Shown here piece after piece: positions 1-8,457 of a DNA stretch of 64,000 bases (positions are counted from its first letter, which is position 1; the number at the start of each line of letters is the position of its first letter). The notes under the pieces were generated by a model. That model saw only the letters and a list, made by a program, of their open reading frames with translations, had not been told where the DNA came from and searched no databases. Origin of the DNA: Schlesneria paludicola DSM 18645 (GTDB taxonomy: Bacteria; Planctomycetota; Planctomycetia; Planctomycetales; Planctomycetaceae). The stretch covers positions 1 through 64,000 of the forward strand of contig CAMAYU010000008.1 in NCBI GenBank assembly GCA_945862235.1. The letters are read 5' to 3'. The translations under genes and the position numbers were made by a program.

Positions 1-342
1 TCTTCGCTACAATCGAAGCACGGCCACGCAAAGCCGTGACCGTGGCACCCTGAAAACAAGCCTTTTCTTTTCGGATAGCCTCTGAGTTTGGCCCGAATAG
101 CAGCCTGTTGAAACACGCAGGATAAGCCTCTAGCTTGCCCCTTTTTCAACTGTGTTTACAGGCAAGCGCGACGCTTACCTGACGTTTTTCAACGGGCCGT
201 TAGCATCCCTCGCCAACCCCCTGGGCCGCGATCGCGATGTTTCATCGCAAAGCCAACGGCGTCGCGGTAAAACGAGAAGCCGCACAGGTGGCCGGAAGTC
301 GAATGGTTCCCGCATATTTGGGATTGATGAGGAGCGACGATT
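1..342. other. Leading intergenic region with palindrome remnants
   Basis: No convincing gene. Bases 18-51 are the right arm of the CACGGTCACGG palindrome family seen complete at 3191-3294, so its left half lies outside the window. Bases 106-200 have ends (CTGTTGAAACA ... GTTTTTCAACGGGC) like the family at 14673-14769, but the centre has diverged. A GGAG at 331-334 is the likely ribosome binding site of the following maf gene. The short open frame at 152-346 has no recognisable content. Confidence 0.5.
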
Positions 343-918
343 GTGAGTTTGATTCTGGCCAGCACATCTCTTTACCGCCGGGAACTGCTGATGCGTTTGG
401 GGTTGTCGTTTGAATGCCATCCCTCGGGACTGGATGAGGACGCGTTCAAGTTGGATGGAATCGGGCCGATCGGCTTGGCGCGAACGCTGGCGACGGAGAA
501 GGCGTTGAAATTGGTCACGCCGTTTCCGCTGGCCACGATCATCGGCTGTGATCAGGTCGTCGATCTGGATGGTCGAATTCTCGGCAAGCCGGCGTCGTTC
601 GAAGCGGCGGTCGAGCAACTGTCGATGCTGCAAGGCCGGTCGCATCGTCTGGTCACGGCGGTCTGCGTCTGGCACGAAGGACTGATTCACACGCATGTGG
701 ATCTGACCACCCTGACGATGCGCTCCATTCCCGTGGAGGCCATCGCCCGCTATCTCGCCGCCGACAAGCCGCTCGACTGTTGCGGCTCGTACAAACTCGA
801 AGCGCGCGGCATCACGCTGTTTGAACGGATCGAATCGGACGACCACACGGCAATCACCGGCTTGCCACTGATCGCCCTCACGACATTACTGAAGCGGTGC
901 GGGTACCAGATTCCGTGA
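343..918 (+). CDS. maf: Maf/YceF-like nucleotide pyrophosphatase
   Basis: A 191-residue protein of normal Maf length. Maf proteins hydrolyse non-canonical or modified nucleoside triphosphates to monophosphate and pyrophosphate in the cytoplasm. The N-terminal signature LASTSLYRRELL binds nucleotide phosphate. A conserved acidic core follows (DEDAF near residue 32, IIGCDQVV near residue 67), then the CGSYKLE stretch and the C-terminal GLPLIAL motif. The CDQ/STSxYRR variant suggests the YceF (m7GTP pyrophosphatase) subgroup rather than the TTP/UTP subgroup; this is an inference. The start is GTG, preceded by GGAG about 8 bases upstream. The gene stands alone, with palindromic repeats on both sides. 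Confidence 0.93.
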   Translation: MSLILASTSLYRRELLMRLGLSFECHPSGLDEDAFKLDGIGPIGLARTLATEKALKLVTPFPLATIIGCDQVVDLDGRILGKPASFEAAVEQLSMLQGRSHRLVTAVCVWHEGLIHTHVDLTTLTMRSIPVEAIARYLAADKPLDCCGSYKLEARGITLFERIESDDHTAITGLPLIALTTLLKRCGYQIP

Positions 919-974
919 GCACGATGGGCTTGTTCGCAGGAGGCGAAATACAGGCAGTCCCGTCGCGTCCCACC

Positions 975-1109
975 GGTCGGACAACTTGATGTTGGGGGGT
1001 TGCTCAACAACTAGCCCGACGCGCAAGCGAGGGCAAACCGTCGTGCAAGTGAAGCCCTCGCTCGCGCATCGACCTAGCGATGAACCTCGCAATACAAAGT
1101 TGTTCGACC
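975..1109. repeat. Nested palindromic element
   Basis: Outer arms GGTCGGACAACTT (975-987) and AAGTTGTTCGACC (1097-1109) match at 12 of 13 positions. Inside them lies a second palindrome of the TAGCCCGACGCGCAAGCGAG family (arms about 1010-1034 and 1054-1077). The arrangement looks like one palindromic element inserted in another. It sits between the convergent ends of maf and the nitroreductase gene. Confidence 0.8.
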
Positions 1110-1110
1110 A

Positions 1111-1722
1111 CTACGGTCGCTCGACCAGAAACGACTCAACCTCACGCCGAGTCTGCGCGGGAGTGACTGCGGGATAGCCGAACCAGATCAGCCCGACCAC
1201 GCGCTGCCTCAGCGCGTCGATCCCGATCAAGTCAAAAAGCTCCGGATGCCGCGTGACATCGCCCGTCGTCCACTTCGTGCCGATTCCGGCAGACCACAGC
1301 GCCAGCGAAAGGTTCTGAATCAGGCAGCAACACGCGGCGTAATCTTCCTCACGCCGCAGCGAGTCGTCGGCCAGATCGCAGGTCACAGCGAGCCAGCCGG
1401 GAACCTCAGCCCACTTCCGCCGCTTGGACTCCGCTTCGGTCGGACCCTTCGCTGCGGCGACGAGACGCGAGTTCAACTCAATCACGGCATGTTGGGTCTC
1501 CGGCCCGAGCCAAACGACGTGCCACGGTTCGGTCTTCTTGTGATTCGGTGCCCACCGCGCGACATCGAGCGCCGCGAGAATCACCTCGCGCGGTGGCAAC
1601 TCCGGACGGAATGCTCCAATCGTCCGACGGCCTCGAATGACATCGGCCAGACGCGGATCGATGGCTGGCAAGCTTGGTTGTTGTTCGACTTCGCTCAAGT
1701 TCAATTTCCTTGTGTGGTTCAC
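1111..1722 (-). CDS. Nitroreductase family protein
   Basis: A 203-residue FMN-dependent nitroreductase-fold protein. The N-terminal RRTIGAFRPE matches the R-R-S/T-x-R/x-F segment that contacts FMN phosphate, and ARWAPNHKKTEPWHVV is the conserved active-site loop that follows it. A GIGTKWTTG segment and a C-terminal VGLIWFGYP strand complete the family pattern. The family reduces nitro compounds, quinones or enones with NAD(P)H; the substrate here is unknown. The GTG start overlaps the TGA stop of the upstream DUF1501 gene in the sequence GTGA, indicating translational coupling. A functional link to DUF1501 is not known. Confidence 0.88.
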   Translation of the reverse strand: MNHTRKLNLSEVEQQPSLPAIDPRLADVIRGRRTIGAFRPELPPREVILAALDVARWAPNHKKTEPWHVVWLGPETQHAVIELNSRLVAAAKGPTEAESKRRKWAEVPGWLAVTCDLADDSLRREEDYAACCCLIQNLSLALWSAGIGTKWTTGDVTRHPELFDLIGIDALRQRVVGLIWFGYPAVTPAQTRREVESFLVERP

Positions 1723-3146
1723 GCCAGAATCTCATGCACGACTTCGCCATGCACATCGGTCAATCGGAAGTCGCGGCCGGCGAATTTGTAGGTCAGCTTA
1801 GTGTGATCCATCCCCAGTAGGTGAAGCATCGTCGCGTGGAGGTCGTGCAGGTGGACCTTGTTCTCGACGGCGAAGTAGCCGTAATCGTCGGTCTTGCCGT
1901 AGCGAATACCCGGCTTCACTCCGGCACCGGCCAGCCACATCGTGTAGCCCTGCGGGTTGTGGTCGCGGCCGTCGCCTCCCTGCGCGACGGGCGTCCGACC
2001 GAACTCGCCGCCCCACAGGATCAGCGTGTCTTCCATCAGGCCGCGTGCCTTGAGGTCTCTCAGCAGCGCGGCGATCGGTTGATCGACTTCCATCGCGTTC
2101 TTGGCATGGTCCGCCTTGAGGTTTCCGTGCTGGTCCCACTTGTAGCTGTGAGTGCATTGGACGAAGCGAACACCCCGTTCGATGAACCGTCGCGCCATCA
2201 GGCATTGTCGTCCGAAGTTCTTCGTCGCGGGGTTGTCGAGTCCATAAGCCTTCTGCGTGGCTTCGGTCTCATCCGCGATGTCTTGCAACTGCGGCGCGGT
2301 CGTTTGGAGGCGGAAGGCCAGCTCGAACGATTCGATCCGACTTTCGAGAGTGCTGTCGGGACCGGTCGCTGTCATTCGATCGAGGTTCATCTCGCGGAGC
2401 AGGTCGAGCTCGAGTCGCTGCAACGCGCGCGACTGTTTCTCGGCATTGTCGATGAACGGGATCTTCGCTTGGTCCGAAGGAACGCTCGCGTTGCCAAGCG
2501 GCGTTCCGGCATACGTCGCGGGCATGAAGGCCGAGCTGTACGCGTTGACTCCGCCGTGAGTCAGCGTCGGGCACATCGTGATGAAGCCGGGCAGGTCTTG
2601 GTTCTCGGTCCCGAGGCCATACGTGATCCACGAACCCATGCTCGGCCGGACGAACGTGTCGCTCCCCGTGTGCAGTTCCAGCAGTGCCCCGCCGTGGCGC
2701 GAGTTCGAGCCGTGCATTCCATTGATGATGCACAGGTCATCCGCGCACGAGCCGACGTGCGGGAAGATGTTGCTCACCCACGCCCCGCTCTCGCCGTACT
2801 GTTTGAACGCAAACGGAGACTTCAACAGGTTGCCAGTCGGGGCGGAGAAGACTCGCGGCTTATCAAACGGCAGCGGCTTGCCGTGGTCTCGTTCCAGCAG
2901 CGGCTTGTAGTCAAACGTATCGACCTGCGATGGTCCGCCGTGCATGAACAGGAAGATCACCCGCTTCGCCTTCGCCGGGAAGTGCGACGGCCTCACCGCG
3001 AGCGGGTTCGCCCGAGTCTCTCGTGCCACATCCGCCCGCGCCTCGTCGGTCATCAGCCCCGCCAAAGCCAGCCCGCCAAACCCCGCCGCGCACTTCTTGA
3101 GCATCTCGCGCCGAGAATGAACCGGCGTAAAGTCGTTGCAAAACAT
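1719..3146 (-). CDS. DUF1501 family Tat-exported protein
   Basis: A 475-residue protein of the DUF1501 family, an alkaline-phosphatase/sulfatase-superfamily group very abundant in planctomycetes. The chosen ATG lies 8 bases after GAAGGAGTG; a longer frame from 3182 lacks such a site. The N-terminus carries a twin-arginine signal (SRREMLKK, then AAGFGGLALAGLM), so export as a folded protein is expected. Visible family motifs are IFLFMHGGPSQVDTFDYKP, GMHGSNSRHGGALLELHTG, ILWGGEFGRTP, GRDHNP and the C-terminal LHATMLHLLGMDH. It follows the DUF1553 gene, the standard planctomycete gene pair thought to act on extracellular polysaccharides or sulfated glycans. The exact reaction is not established. 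Confidence 0.93.
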   Translation of the reverse strand: MFCNDFTPVHSRREMLKKCAAGFGGLALAGLMTDEARADVARETRANPLAVRPSHFPAKAKRVIFLFMHGGPSQVDTFDYKPLLERDHGKPLPFDKPRVFSAPTGNLLKSPFAFKQYGESGAWVSNIFPHVGSCADDLCIINGMHGSNSRHGGALLELHTGSDTFVRPSMGSWITYGLGTENQDLPGFITMCPTLTHGGVNAYSSAFMPATYAGTPLGNASVPSDQAKIPFIDNAEKQSRALQRLELDLLREMNLDRMTATGPDSTLESRIESFELAFRLQTTAPQLQDIADETEATQKAYGLDNPATKNFGRQCLMARRFIERGVRFVQCTHSYKWDQHGNLKADHAKNAMEVDQPIAALLRDLKARGLMEDTLILWGGEFGRTPVAQGGDGRDHNPQGYTMWLAGAGVKPGIRYGKTDDYGYFAVENKVHLHDLHATMLHLLGMDHTKLTYKFAGRDFRLTDVHGEVVHEILA

Positions 3147-3190
3147 GAATGTCACTCCTTCGCAATACGGGGCGATCGACATTTTTTTAA

Positions 3191-3294
3191 GTGGGGTGCC
3201 ACGATCACGGAGCTTCGGCGTGGCGGTGTAAGGGTGTGAAGGCCGATTCTCAATCTCACGGCCACGTCGATGCTCCGTGACCGTGGTACCCCAC
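3191..3294. repeat. Palindromic element, CACGGTCACGG family
   Basis: Arms 3191-3213 (GTGGGGTGCCACGATCACGG then AGC) and 3272-3294 pair with two or three mismatches around a loop of about 58 bases. Related copies lie at 49660-49753 and, nested, at 38195-38276, with one arm at 18-51. It lies between the DUF1553 and DUF1501 genes, so it would fall within any shared transcript. Confidence 0.85.
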
Positions 3295-3340
3295 TACTCC
3301 ACGTTCAAAATGCCCATGGCTCTGTTCGTAACTCACTCAC

Positions 3341-6300
3341 TCACTCGACATATACAAACTCATTCGCTGCCAAGACGGCTCTGCAGAGGCTGGTCCAGGC
3401 TTTGGACTCCACTTCGTTGGCGGCAACTCCTGACGAACTTAACGTCGCGTGCAGGCGTTCGAGGTACGCGCTTCCTCGTGAAAATTCAGCATCGGTGGGC
3501 GGACGGCTGTAGGCGAGTTCATACAACTCGCCGATACGCTCCGAGGTGCTGAGGCTGTTCTGTGCGAGGAGCCGTTCCGTTAGCGAGCGGCTTTGTGTCA
3601 GGACGAATTCGCTGTTCATCATGAACAGGGCCTGCGGGGCGACGGTGGTTTGATCGCGTTGGCCGTTGAGCGTACTCGGGTCGGCGAAGTCGAACGCGGT
3701 GAAGACTTGGAACAACGCGGATCTCACGACGGGGAGATAAATCGACCGGCGGTTGCTGTTGTAGACGGCGGGGTTCACGTTGGCGGTACTCGTCACGTAA
3801 GCCCGATTCGCGGTGGGAAGGAGCGTGCCGCCCGGAGTCTCGTCCAACTGACCGCTCACGAAAAGCAGGGCATCGCGCATCGGTTCGACTTCCAGCCGTT
3901 GCCGATGAAACCGCCAGAGCAATTTGTTTTCGGGATCGACCAGTGCGGCATTCGCATCGTGTGCGGTGCTCATACGGTACGTCGATGACGTGACGAGTTG
4001 GCGGTGCAGCGACTTCAAGCTCCATGGAGTCCCATCACTGTGACTGAACTCATCCGCCAGCCAATCGAGCAACGCCGGATGCGACGGTCGTTCACCGAGC
4101 CTGCCGAAGTTATCGACCGACCGAACGAGACCTTGGCCGAAGTGCCATTGCCAGACACGGTTCACCATCACCCGCGCTGTCAGCGGATGCGAAGGGCTGG
4201 CCAGCCATTGAGCCAGCTCCAGACGACCGCTTCCTCCGGTCAGTGCTTGCGTCACATTGCCCGTCAGCACGCGCGGCAGTTGGTGCGGGACTTCACGTCC
4301 CAGCGTGAGATGACTGCCGCGCAGATGAATTTTGAGGTTCTCCGGCTTCATGTCGGCGACGGCCATGACCTCGAGGAACTTGGGCACCGCTTGTTCCAGT
4401 TGCTTGAGCTCCTCTCGCCCCGTCTTCAATCGGGCGACGACCTCCGTCGAAAACGTGCTCTCAATGTCCGTCGGTACCGCGAACGGCCCCTTCGGATCGA
4501 CGATCAACATCCGCGCCGCTTCGAGGACCGGATCGGAGAGCGCCGTCGCTGAGTTGCCGCTCACGGTCGCCTTAAGTTCGCGCCACGCTCGATCCGCATC
4601 ATTGAAGAGCCGCTCATAACGCTCGGCCAACTCCGACAACGACGCTGGCTGAGCATCTCCCAACAACCGCGCGACGCCGTTGTGCGGCAAAGCCTCATCC
4701 ACGGTGAGCCGCTTCGTTTTCACAAACTGATGCCACGCGGCCAAGATCGACTTTGAATCGTCTTGTGTGGCATCAAGCACTTTCGCCCACTGCTCAACGA
4801 GCGACGGCAACGGTGTGAGGTTTTTTGCTTCCGGCTTTGTCTTCGCTTCTGGCTCTGTCCCCTCGCCCCGGCTTTGCGGGGAGAGGGTTAGGGTGAGGGG
4901 GTCTTCGGTGTTTGTATCTTTCGCCGCTGAGTCCTGTTGCTCCACCGGTACCAGCAGCAGCTTGTCGATGTGCGGGAAGAACGTCGGTTGTTCGAGTCGC
5001 AGCATGTGGCGACCTGCCTTGAGTTCGATCAGGCACTCGACGAACCACGTTTGCGATTCGAGCGTCCACGAGCCGGTCACGGCTTTCGCGGCATCGGCTT
5101 TGACAAGCTGGCCATCGACAAACACTTTGACCGGTCGCGAACCGGCCGCCGCGTAACGCAGTTCGAACTGGTACGTGGCGTCTCGCGCGAGGTCGATGTC
5201 GTACTCGGTGAAGTTCGGGGTCTCGCCCTTGTTGAGCAGGACTCCGATGCCCTTGCCATACGTCTCTCGGTCCTTGATGACGTTGCCGCGCGCGAAGTCT
5301 TCGGCTTCGATCAGGACGGCTCCGGCGATGTCCGTCACGTTCGGATCGGCTCCGCGCGGCTTGGCGTGCTTCACCAGATCAGCATTCTGTTTCTCGCGCG
5401 TGGCGGCGAGGAGATACATCCCCGCGTGTTGCCGTGCCTCGTTCAAGACAACTTCCGTCGCGTCGGTCTTCAGTTTCTCAACCATCTGCTTGTGCGAGGC
5501 GACTCGCTGCGCCGCCTCGTCGCGCAGCTTGATCTCGTCGGGAGTCGCCAGCGGTCGTTCGTGCCATCGCGCGACAACACTAAAATTGTCCATCGTCTGC
5601 GTGCTTTTGAAGACGCCCGCCAGACCGTAGTAGTCCTCGGCGGTGAGCGGGTCGAATTTGTGATCGTGACAGCGGGCACAGCCCATCGTCAGTCCCATCA
5701 CTGCGCGAGACAGCGTATCGACCTGCTCGTCGATGATGTCCATCTGCATCTTCACCGGATCGTCCTCGGCGAGCATTTTGGCTCCGAGCGTAAGGAACCC
5801 GGTCGCGGTGAGGGCGTCGAAAGGGTTGAGGGGTGAAGGTGTAGGGTTGAGAGAAAGTGTAGAGACTCCGTCTGTTCCAACTCTGTTGGCTCCACCTCTT
5901 GTCCCCTCGCCCCGGCTTTGCGGGGAGAGGGTTAGGGTGAGGGGTGCTTCAGTCTGGATTGCGGCATCCGCCGTCATCAAATCTCCCGCGATCTGTTCGA
6001 CGAGGAACTGGTCATACGGCTTGTCCTCGCGAAACGCCTTCACCACGTAGTCGCGGTAGCGATAGGCGTTGGCGTAGGCGAGATTCTCATCCAGCCCATT
6101 CGAGTCGGCGTACCGCGCGACATCGAGCCAATGTCTGGCCCAACGTTCTCCGTAGCGAGGCGACGCGAGGAGCCGATCGACGACTCGTTCGAGGGCATCC
6201 GGCGCGGAGTCGGTCAGAAAATCAGAGACCTCTTCCGGCGTGGGGGGCAGTCCGATGAGATCGAACGAAACGCGACGCAGCAGTGTCCGACGGTCGGCCT

Positions 6301-6880
6301 CCCGCGCGGGACTCAACGACTTCGCTTCCAATTCGGCCAAGATGAATCGGTCGAGGGGAGACCTCACCCACGCGAGGCCCTTCACGGCGGGAGGCTCAGC
6401 GCGGCGAACCGGTTGGAACGCCCAATGAGCAAGCTGCTCGTCCGTGAAGCGCGGTGCATCGGGCTTGTCGGACGAGGGGATCGGCGCGGAAGGCTTCGAG
6501 TTGGGCCAAGGCAAGCCGCGTCGAACCCACTCGGTCAGAATCGTGATCTCCGCATCCGGCAACTTCGCCTTGGGAGGCATCTGGATCGCACTGCGATAGC
6601 TGATGACATCGATGAGTAGAGACTCGGCCGGTTTGCTCACCACAGCCGCCGGCCCACTGTCGCCTCCCGCCAACAGGGCCTCGCGCGAATCGAGCCGCAG
6701 TCCCGACTTGGCCTTCTCGCCAACATGACATTCCTGACACCGCGCGATCAGGAGCGGTCGAACCTTGGCTTCGAAGAACTCGGCATCGGCGGGAGCGGGC
6801 GGGTCGAATGCCATCGCCCAAGCGGGGAGCAGTGCCCAGCAAATCGAAACGATTCTGAAACCGCGGTGCATCATCGGCAT
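3341..6880 (-). CDS. PSCyt1/DUF1549/DUF1553 cytochrome-like protein
   Basis: A large secreted protein (1179 residues from ATG 6880; the frame stays open further upstream but a signal peptide starts here: MPMMHRGFRIVSICW). After the signal comes a planctomycete cytochrome c-like domain with haem motif CQECH (about residues 48-52), then DUF1549 (RWARHWLDVARYADSNG), a second haem motif CARCH (about 401-405) and C-terminal DUF1553 (NRVWQWHFGQGLVRSVDNFG). Between the last two is a beta-rich segment (about 523-645) resembling a carbohydrate-binding module. Two in-frame insertions encode PLTLTLSPQSRGEGT and derive from an interspersed palindrome. Downstream is its usual partner DUF1501. A periplasmic redox role in polysaccharide breakdown is proposed for the family, not proven. 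Confidence 0.93.
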   Translation of the reverse strand: MPMMHRGFRIVSICWALLPAWAMAFDPPAPADAEFFEAKVRPLLIARCQECHVGEKAKSGLRLDSREALLAGGDSGPAAVVSKPAESLLIDVISYRSAIQMPPKAKLPDAEITILTEWVRRGLPWPNSKPSAPIPSSDKPDAPRFTDEQLAHWAFQPVRRAEPPAVKGLAWVRSPLDRFILAELEAKSLSPAREADRRTLLRRVSFDLIGLPPTPEEVSDFLTDSAPDALERVVDRLLASPRYGERWARHWLDVARYADSNGLDENLAYANAYRYRDYVVKAFREDKPYDQFLVEQIAGDLMTADAAIQTEAPLTLTLSPQSRGEGTRGGANRVGTDGVSTLSLNPTPSPLNPFDALTATGFLTLGAKMLAEDDPVKMQMDIIDEQVDTLSRAVMGLTMGCARCHDHKFDPLTAEDYYGLAGVFKSTQTMDNFSVVARWHERPLATPDEIKLRDEAAQRVASHKQMVEKLKTDATEVVLNEARQHAGMYLLAATREKQNADLVKHAKPRGADPNVTDIAGAVLIEAEDFARGNVIKDRETYGKGIGVLLNKGETPNFTEYDIDLARDATYQFELRYAAAGSRPVKVFVDGQLVKADAAKAVTGSWTLESQTWFVECLIELKAGRHMLRLEQPTFFPHIDKLLLVPVEQQDSAAKDTNTEDPLTLTLSPQSRGEGTEPEAKTKPEAKNLTPLPSLVEQWAKVLDATQDDSKSILAAWHQFVKTKRLTVDEALPHNGVARLLGDAQPASLSELAERYERLFNDADRAWRELKATVSGNSATALSDPVLEAARMLIVDPKGPFAVPTDIESTFSTEVVARLKTGREELKQLEQAVPKFLEVMAVADMKPENLKIHLRGSHLTLGREVPHQLPRVLTGNVTQALTGGSGRLELAQWLASPSHPLTARVMVNRVWQWHFGQGLVRSVDNFGRLGERPSHPALLDWLADEFSHSDGTPWSLKSLHRQLVTSSTYRMSTAHDANAALVDPENKLLWRFHRQRLEVEPMRDALLFVSGQLDETPGGTLLPTANRAYVTSTANVNPAVYNSNRRSIYLPVVRSALFQVFTAFDFADPSTLNGQRDQTTVAPQALFMMNSEFVLTQSRSLTERLLAQNSLSTSERIGELYELAYSRPPTDAEFSRGSAYLERLHATLSSSGVAANEVESKAWTSLCRAVLAANEFVYVE
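4857..4900. repeat. Short hairpin repeat inside a coding region, copy A
   Basis: A 44-base sequence beginning GTCCCCTCGCCCCGGCTTTG, identical to the copy at 5902-5945. CCCTCGCCCCG and CGGGGAGAGGG can pair around a short loop, followed by GTTAGGGTGAGGGG. On the minus strand it is translated in the DUF1553 gene as PLTLTLSPQSRGEGT, about residues 661-675. Confidence 0.93.
5902..5945. repeat. Short hairpin repeat inside a coding region, copy B
   Basis: Identical over 44 bases to 4857-4900, in the same orientation and the same reading frame of the DUF1553 gene. It forms the start of a low-complexity insertion of about 40 residues (roughly 312-353) that interrupts the DUF1549 region before the conserved DALTATGFLTLG segment. 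Confidence 0.93.
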
Positions 6881-7073
6881 CTCACTGACAGAAGAACCAA
6901 CTCGGAGCGGGCGAGATTGTAGGGCGAGGACTCGGGCATTCGGAAGCCAGTTCTCGCCGGCCAACTCGCCTTGTTGGCGAGTGTTGGTCCGGCTACTCTC
7001 CGCGCCAGTTGGTGCGGTTTGCTCGCGCTGAGTTGCTCTCGTGGTGTCCTTCGGAAAGGGAGGTCTGTCGTCG

Positions 7074-8219
7074 ATGAACAAGCTTCTGGTTGCTCTGCTG
7101 TCGATGTCCGTTGCGTGGTGTTCGTCGTCGGTCTTCGCTCAAGAGCTGACGCTCGGCTCGGCCGCTCCAAAATTGGAACTGAAAGAATTTGTGAAGGGGG
7201 AACCCGTCAAGGGCTTCGCCAAGGAGAAGGTCTATGTCGTCGAGTTTTGGGCGACGTGGTGCGGTCCGTGTCGAACGACGATTCCGCATCTGACGAAGTT
7301 GCAGAAGAAGTACAAAGACGAACTGACGGTGATCGGCGTGGCGATTCTGGAAGAGGACCAAAGTGCTGTCGCGACGTTCGTTGAAGAGATGGGCGACAAG
7401 ATGGACTATCGCGTGGCTCTCGACTCGGTCCCCAAGGACGGTTCTCCCGAAGAAGGGGCTATGGTCAAGAACTGGATGGAGGCATCCGGACAGGCGGGCA
7501 TCCCGGCCGCATTCATCGTGAACGGCGAAGGGCTGATCGCTTGGATTGGGCATCCCGGTCAGATGGACGATCCGCTCGAAAAAGTCATCACCGGCAAGTG
7601 GGACATCGCGGCCGAGGCTTTGAAGCTCAAGGAACTCCTCGCCCAGAAGAAGAAGTTGGAAGCGACATTCAAGAAGCTCCAGACTTTGTTCGGCAAGTTT
7701 GAAGACGATGGCGACGCGGCCGATCTGCTGACGGAGCTGGACCTCGCGGCGAAGAACTTGCCTGATCGAGCCGACCAGTTCTCGATGATCAAGTTCCAAA
7801 TCTTGGCGAGTCCCAAAGGGAACGCCGACCAAGCCCTCTCGCTCGGCGAAAAGCTCGTCGCATCGGAACTCGGCGAGAACCCCGAGGCACTCAACAACTT
7901 GGCGTGGATGCTGGTCGCACCTGATCGCGAAAAGAAGGCCGATGCCAAGCTGCTCAAGTTCGCGTTGAAGGCCGCGCTCAAGGCTGACAATCTGTCCGAG
8001 CGCAAGGATCCGTCGATCGCCGACACGCTCGCGAAGGCGTACTTCGACAATGGTCAGGTCGAAAAGGCAATTGAGACTCAAGAGCGTGTCGTCGAGTTGG
8101 CGGTCGGCTCGGAACTCGAGAACGATCCCGGCGTGAAGAAGCGGCTGCGACAGTACAAGCGGGCACTCGACGCTTCGCAGAAAGACGAGAAGCCCAAGGC
8201 TGACGCACCGAAGCCGTGA
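7074..8219 (+). CDS. TlpA-like thioredoxin-fold protein with helical C-terminus
   Basis: A 381-residue exported protein. The start is the ATG at 7074, behind AAAGGGAGGT with about 10 bases spacing, and it opens a clear signal peptide (MNKLLVALLSMSVAWCSSSV, then FAQ). A TlpA/ResA-type thioredoxin domain follows, with active site WATWCGPCR (Cys63, Cys66) and the later IPAAFIVNGEGLIAWIGHPG strand with its cis-proline. Residues from about 190 are charged and helical with TPR-like spacing (LNNLAWMLVAPDREKKADAK, ADTLAKAYFDNGQVEKAIE). It probably acts as an extracytoplasmic thiol oxidoreductase joined to a scaffold; the partner is unknown. It is divergent from the DUF1553 gene across a gap of about 190 bases. 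Confidence 0.92.
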   Translation: MNKLLVALLSMSVAWCSSSVFAQELTLGSAAPKLELKEFVKGEPVKGFAKEKVYVVEFWATWCGPCRTTIPHLTKLQKKYKDELTVIGVAILEEDQSAVATFVEEMGDKMDYRVALDSVPKDGSPEEGAMVKNWMEASGQAGIPAAFIVNGEGLIAWIGHPGQMDDPLEKVITGKWDIAAEALKLKELLAQKKKLEATFKKLQTLFGKFEDDGDAADLLTELDLAAKNLPDRADQFSMIKFQILASPKGNADQALSLGEKLVASELGENPEALNNLAWMLVAPDREKKADAKLLKFALKAALKADNLSERKDPSIADTLAKAYFDNGQVEKAIETQERVVELAVGSELENDPGVKKRLRQYKRALDASQKDEKPKADAPKP

Positions 8220-8457
8220 TCCATGTGTGATGCGCCCGCCAAAAGTCGCCTTCATCGCTCCGCGTGAAGAGAGCCGAACGCGGAATGATGCTGTTTCCCG
8301 CACATCCGAGTCGCTAGTGACTCGGCTGACTTCAAGTGGAGCGTTGTAGTCAGCTTTTGTCGGAAGCGTCTGGCGTGGCACGCTCGAAACGAAAGTGTTT
8401 CGTCGGTGACGGTTCTTACCGACGAGACGCTCGTTTCACCAACAAATAAAGGATGCA

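Noticed and set aside
1821-3239. Plus-strand open frame of 472 codons across the DUF1501 gene
   Set aside because: It is the antisense shadow of a clear DUF1501 gene with GC-rich third positions; its Arg/Val-rich translation has no motif.
6993-8381. Minus-strand open frame of 462 codons opposite the TlpA-like gene
   Set aside because: The plus-strand gene has a signal peptide, WCGPC and a strong ribosome-binding site; the minus frame has none.
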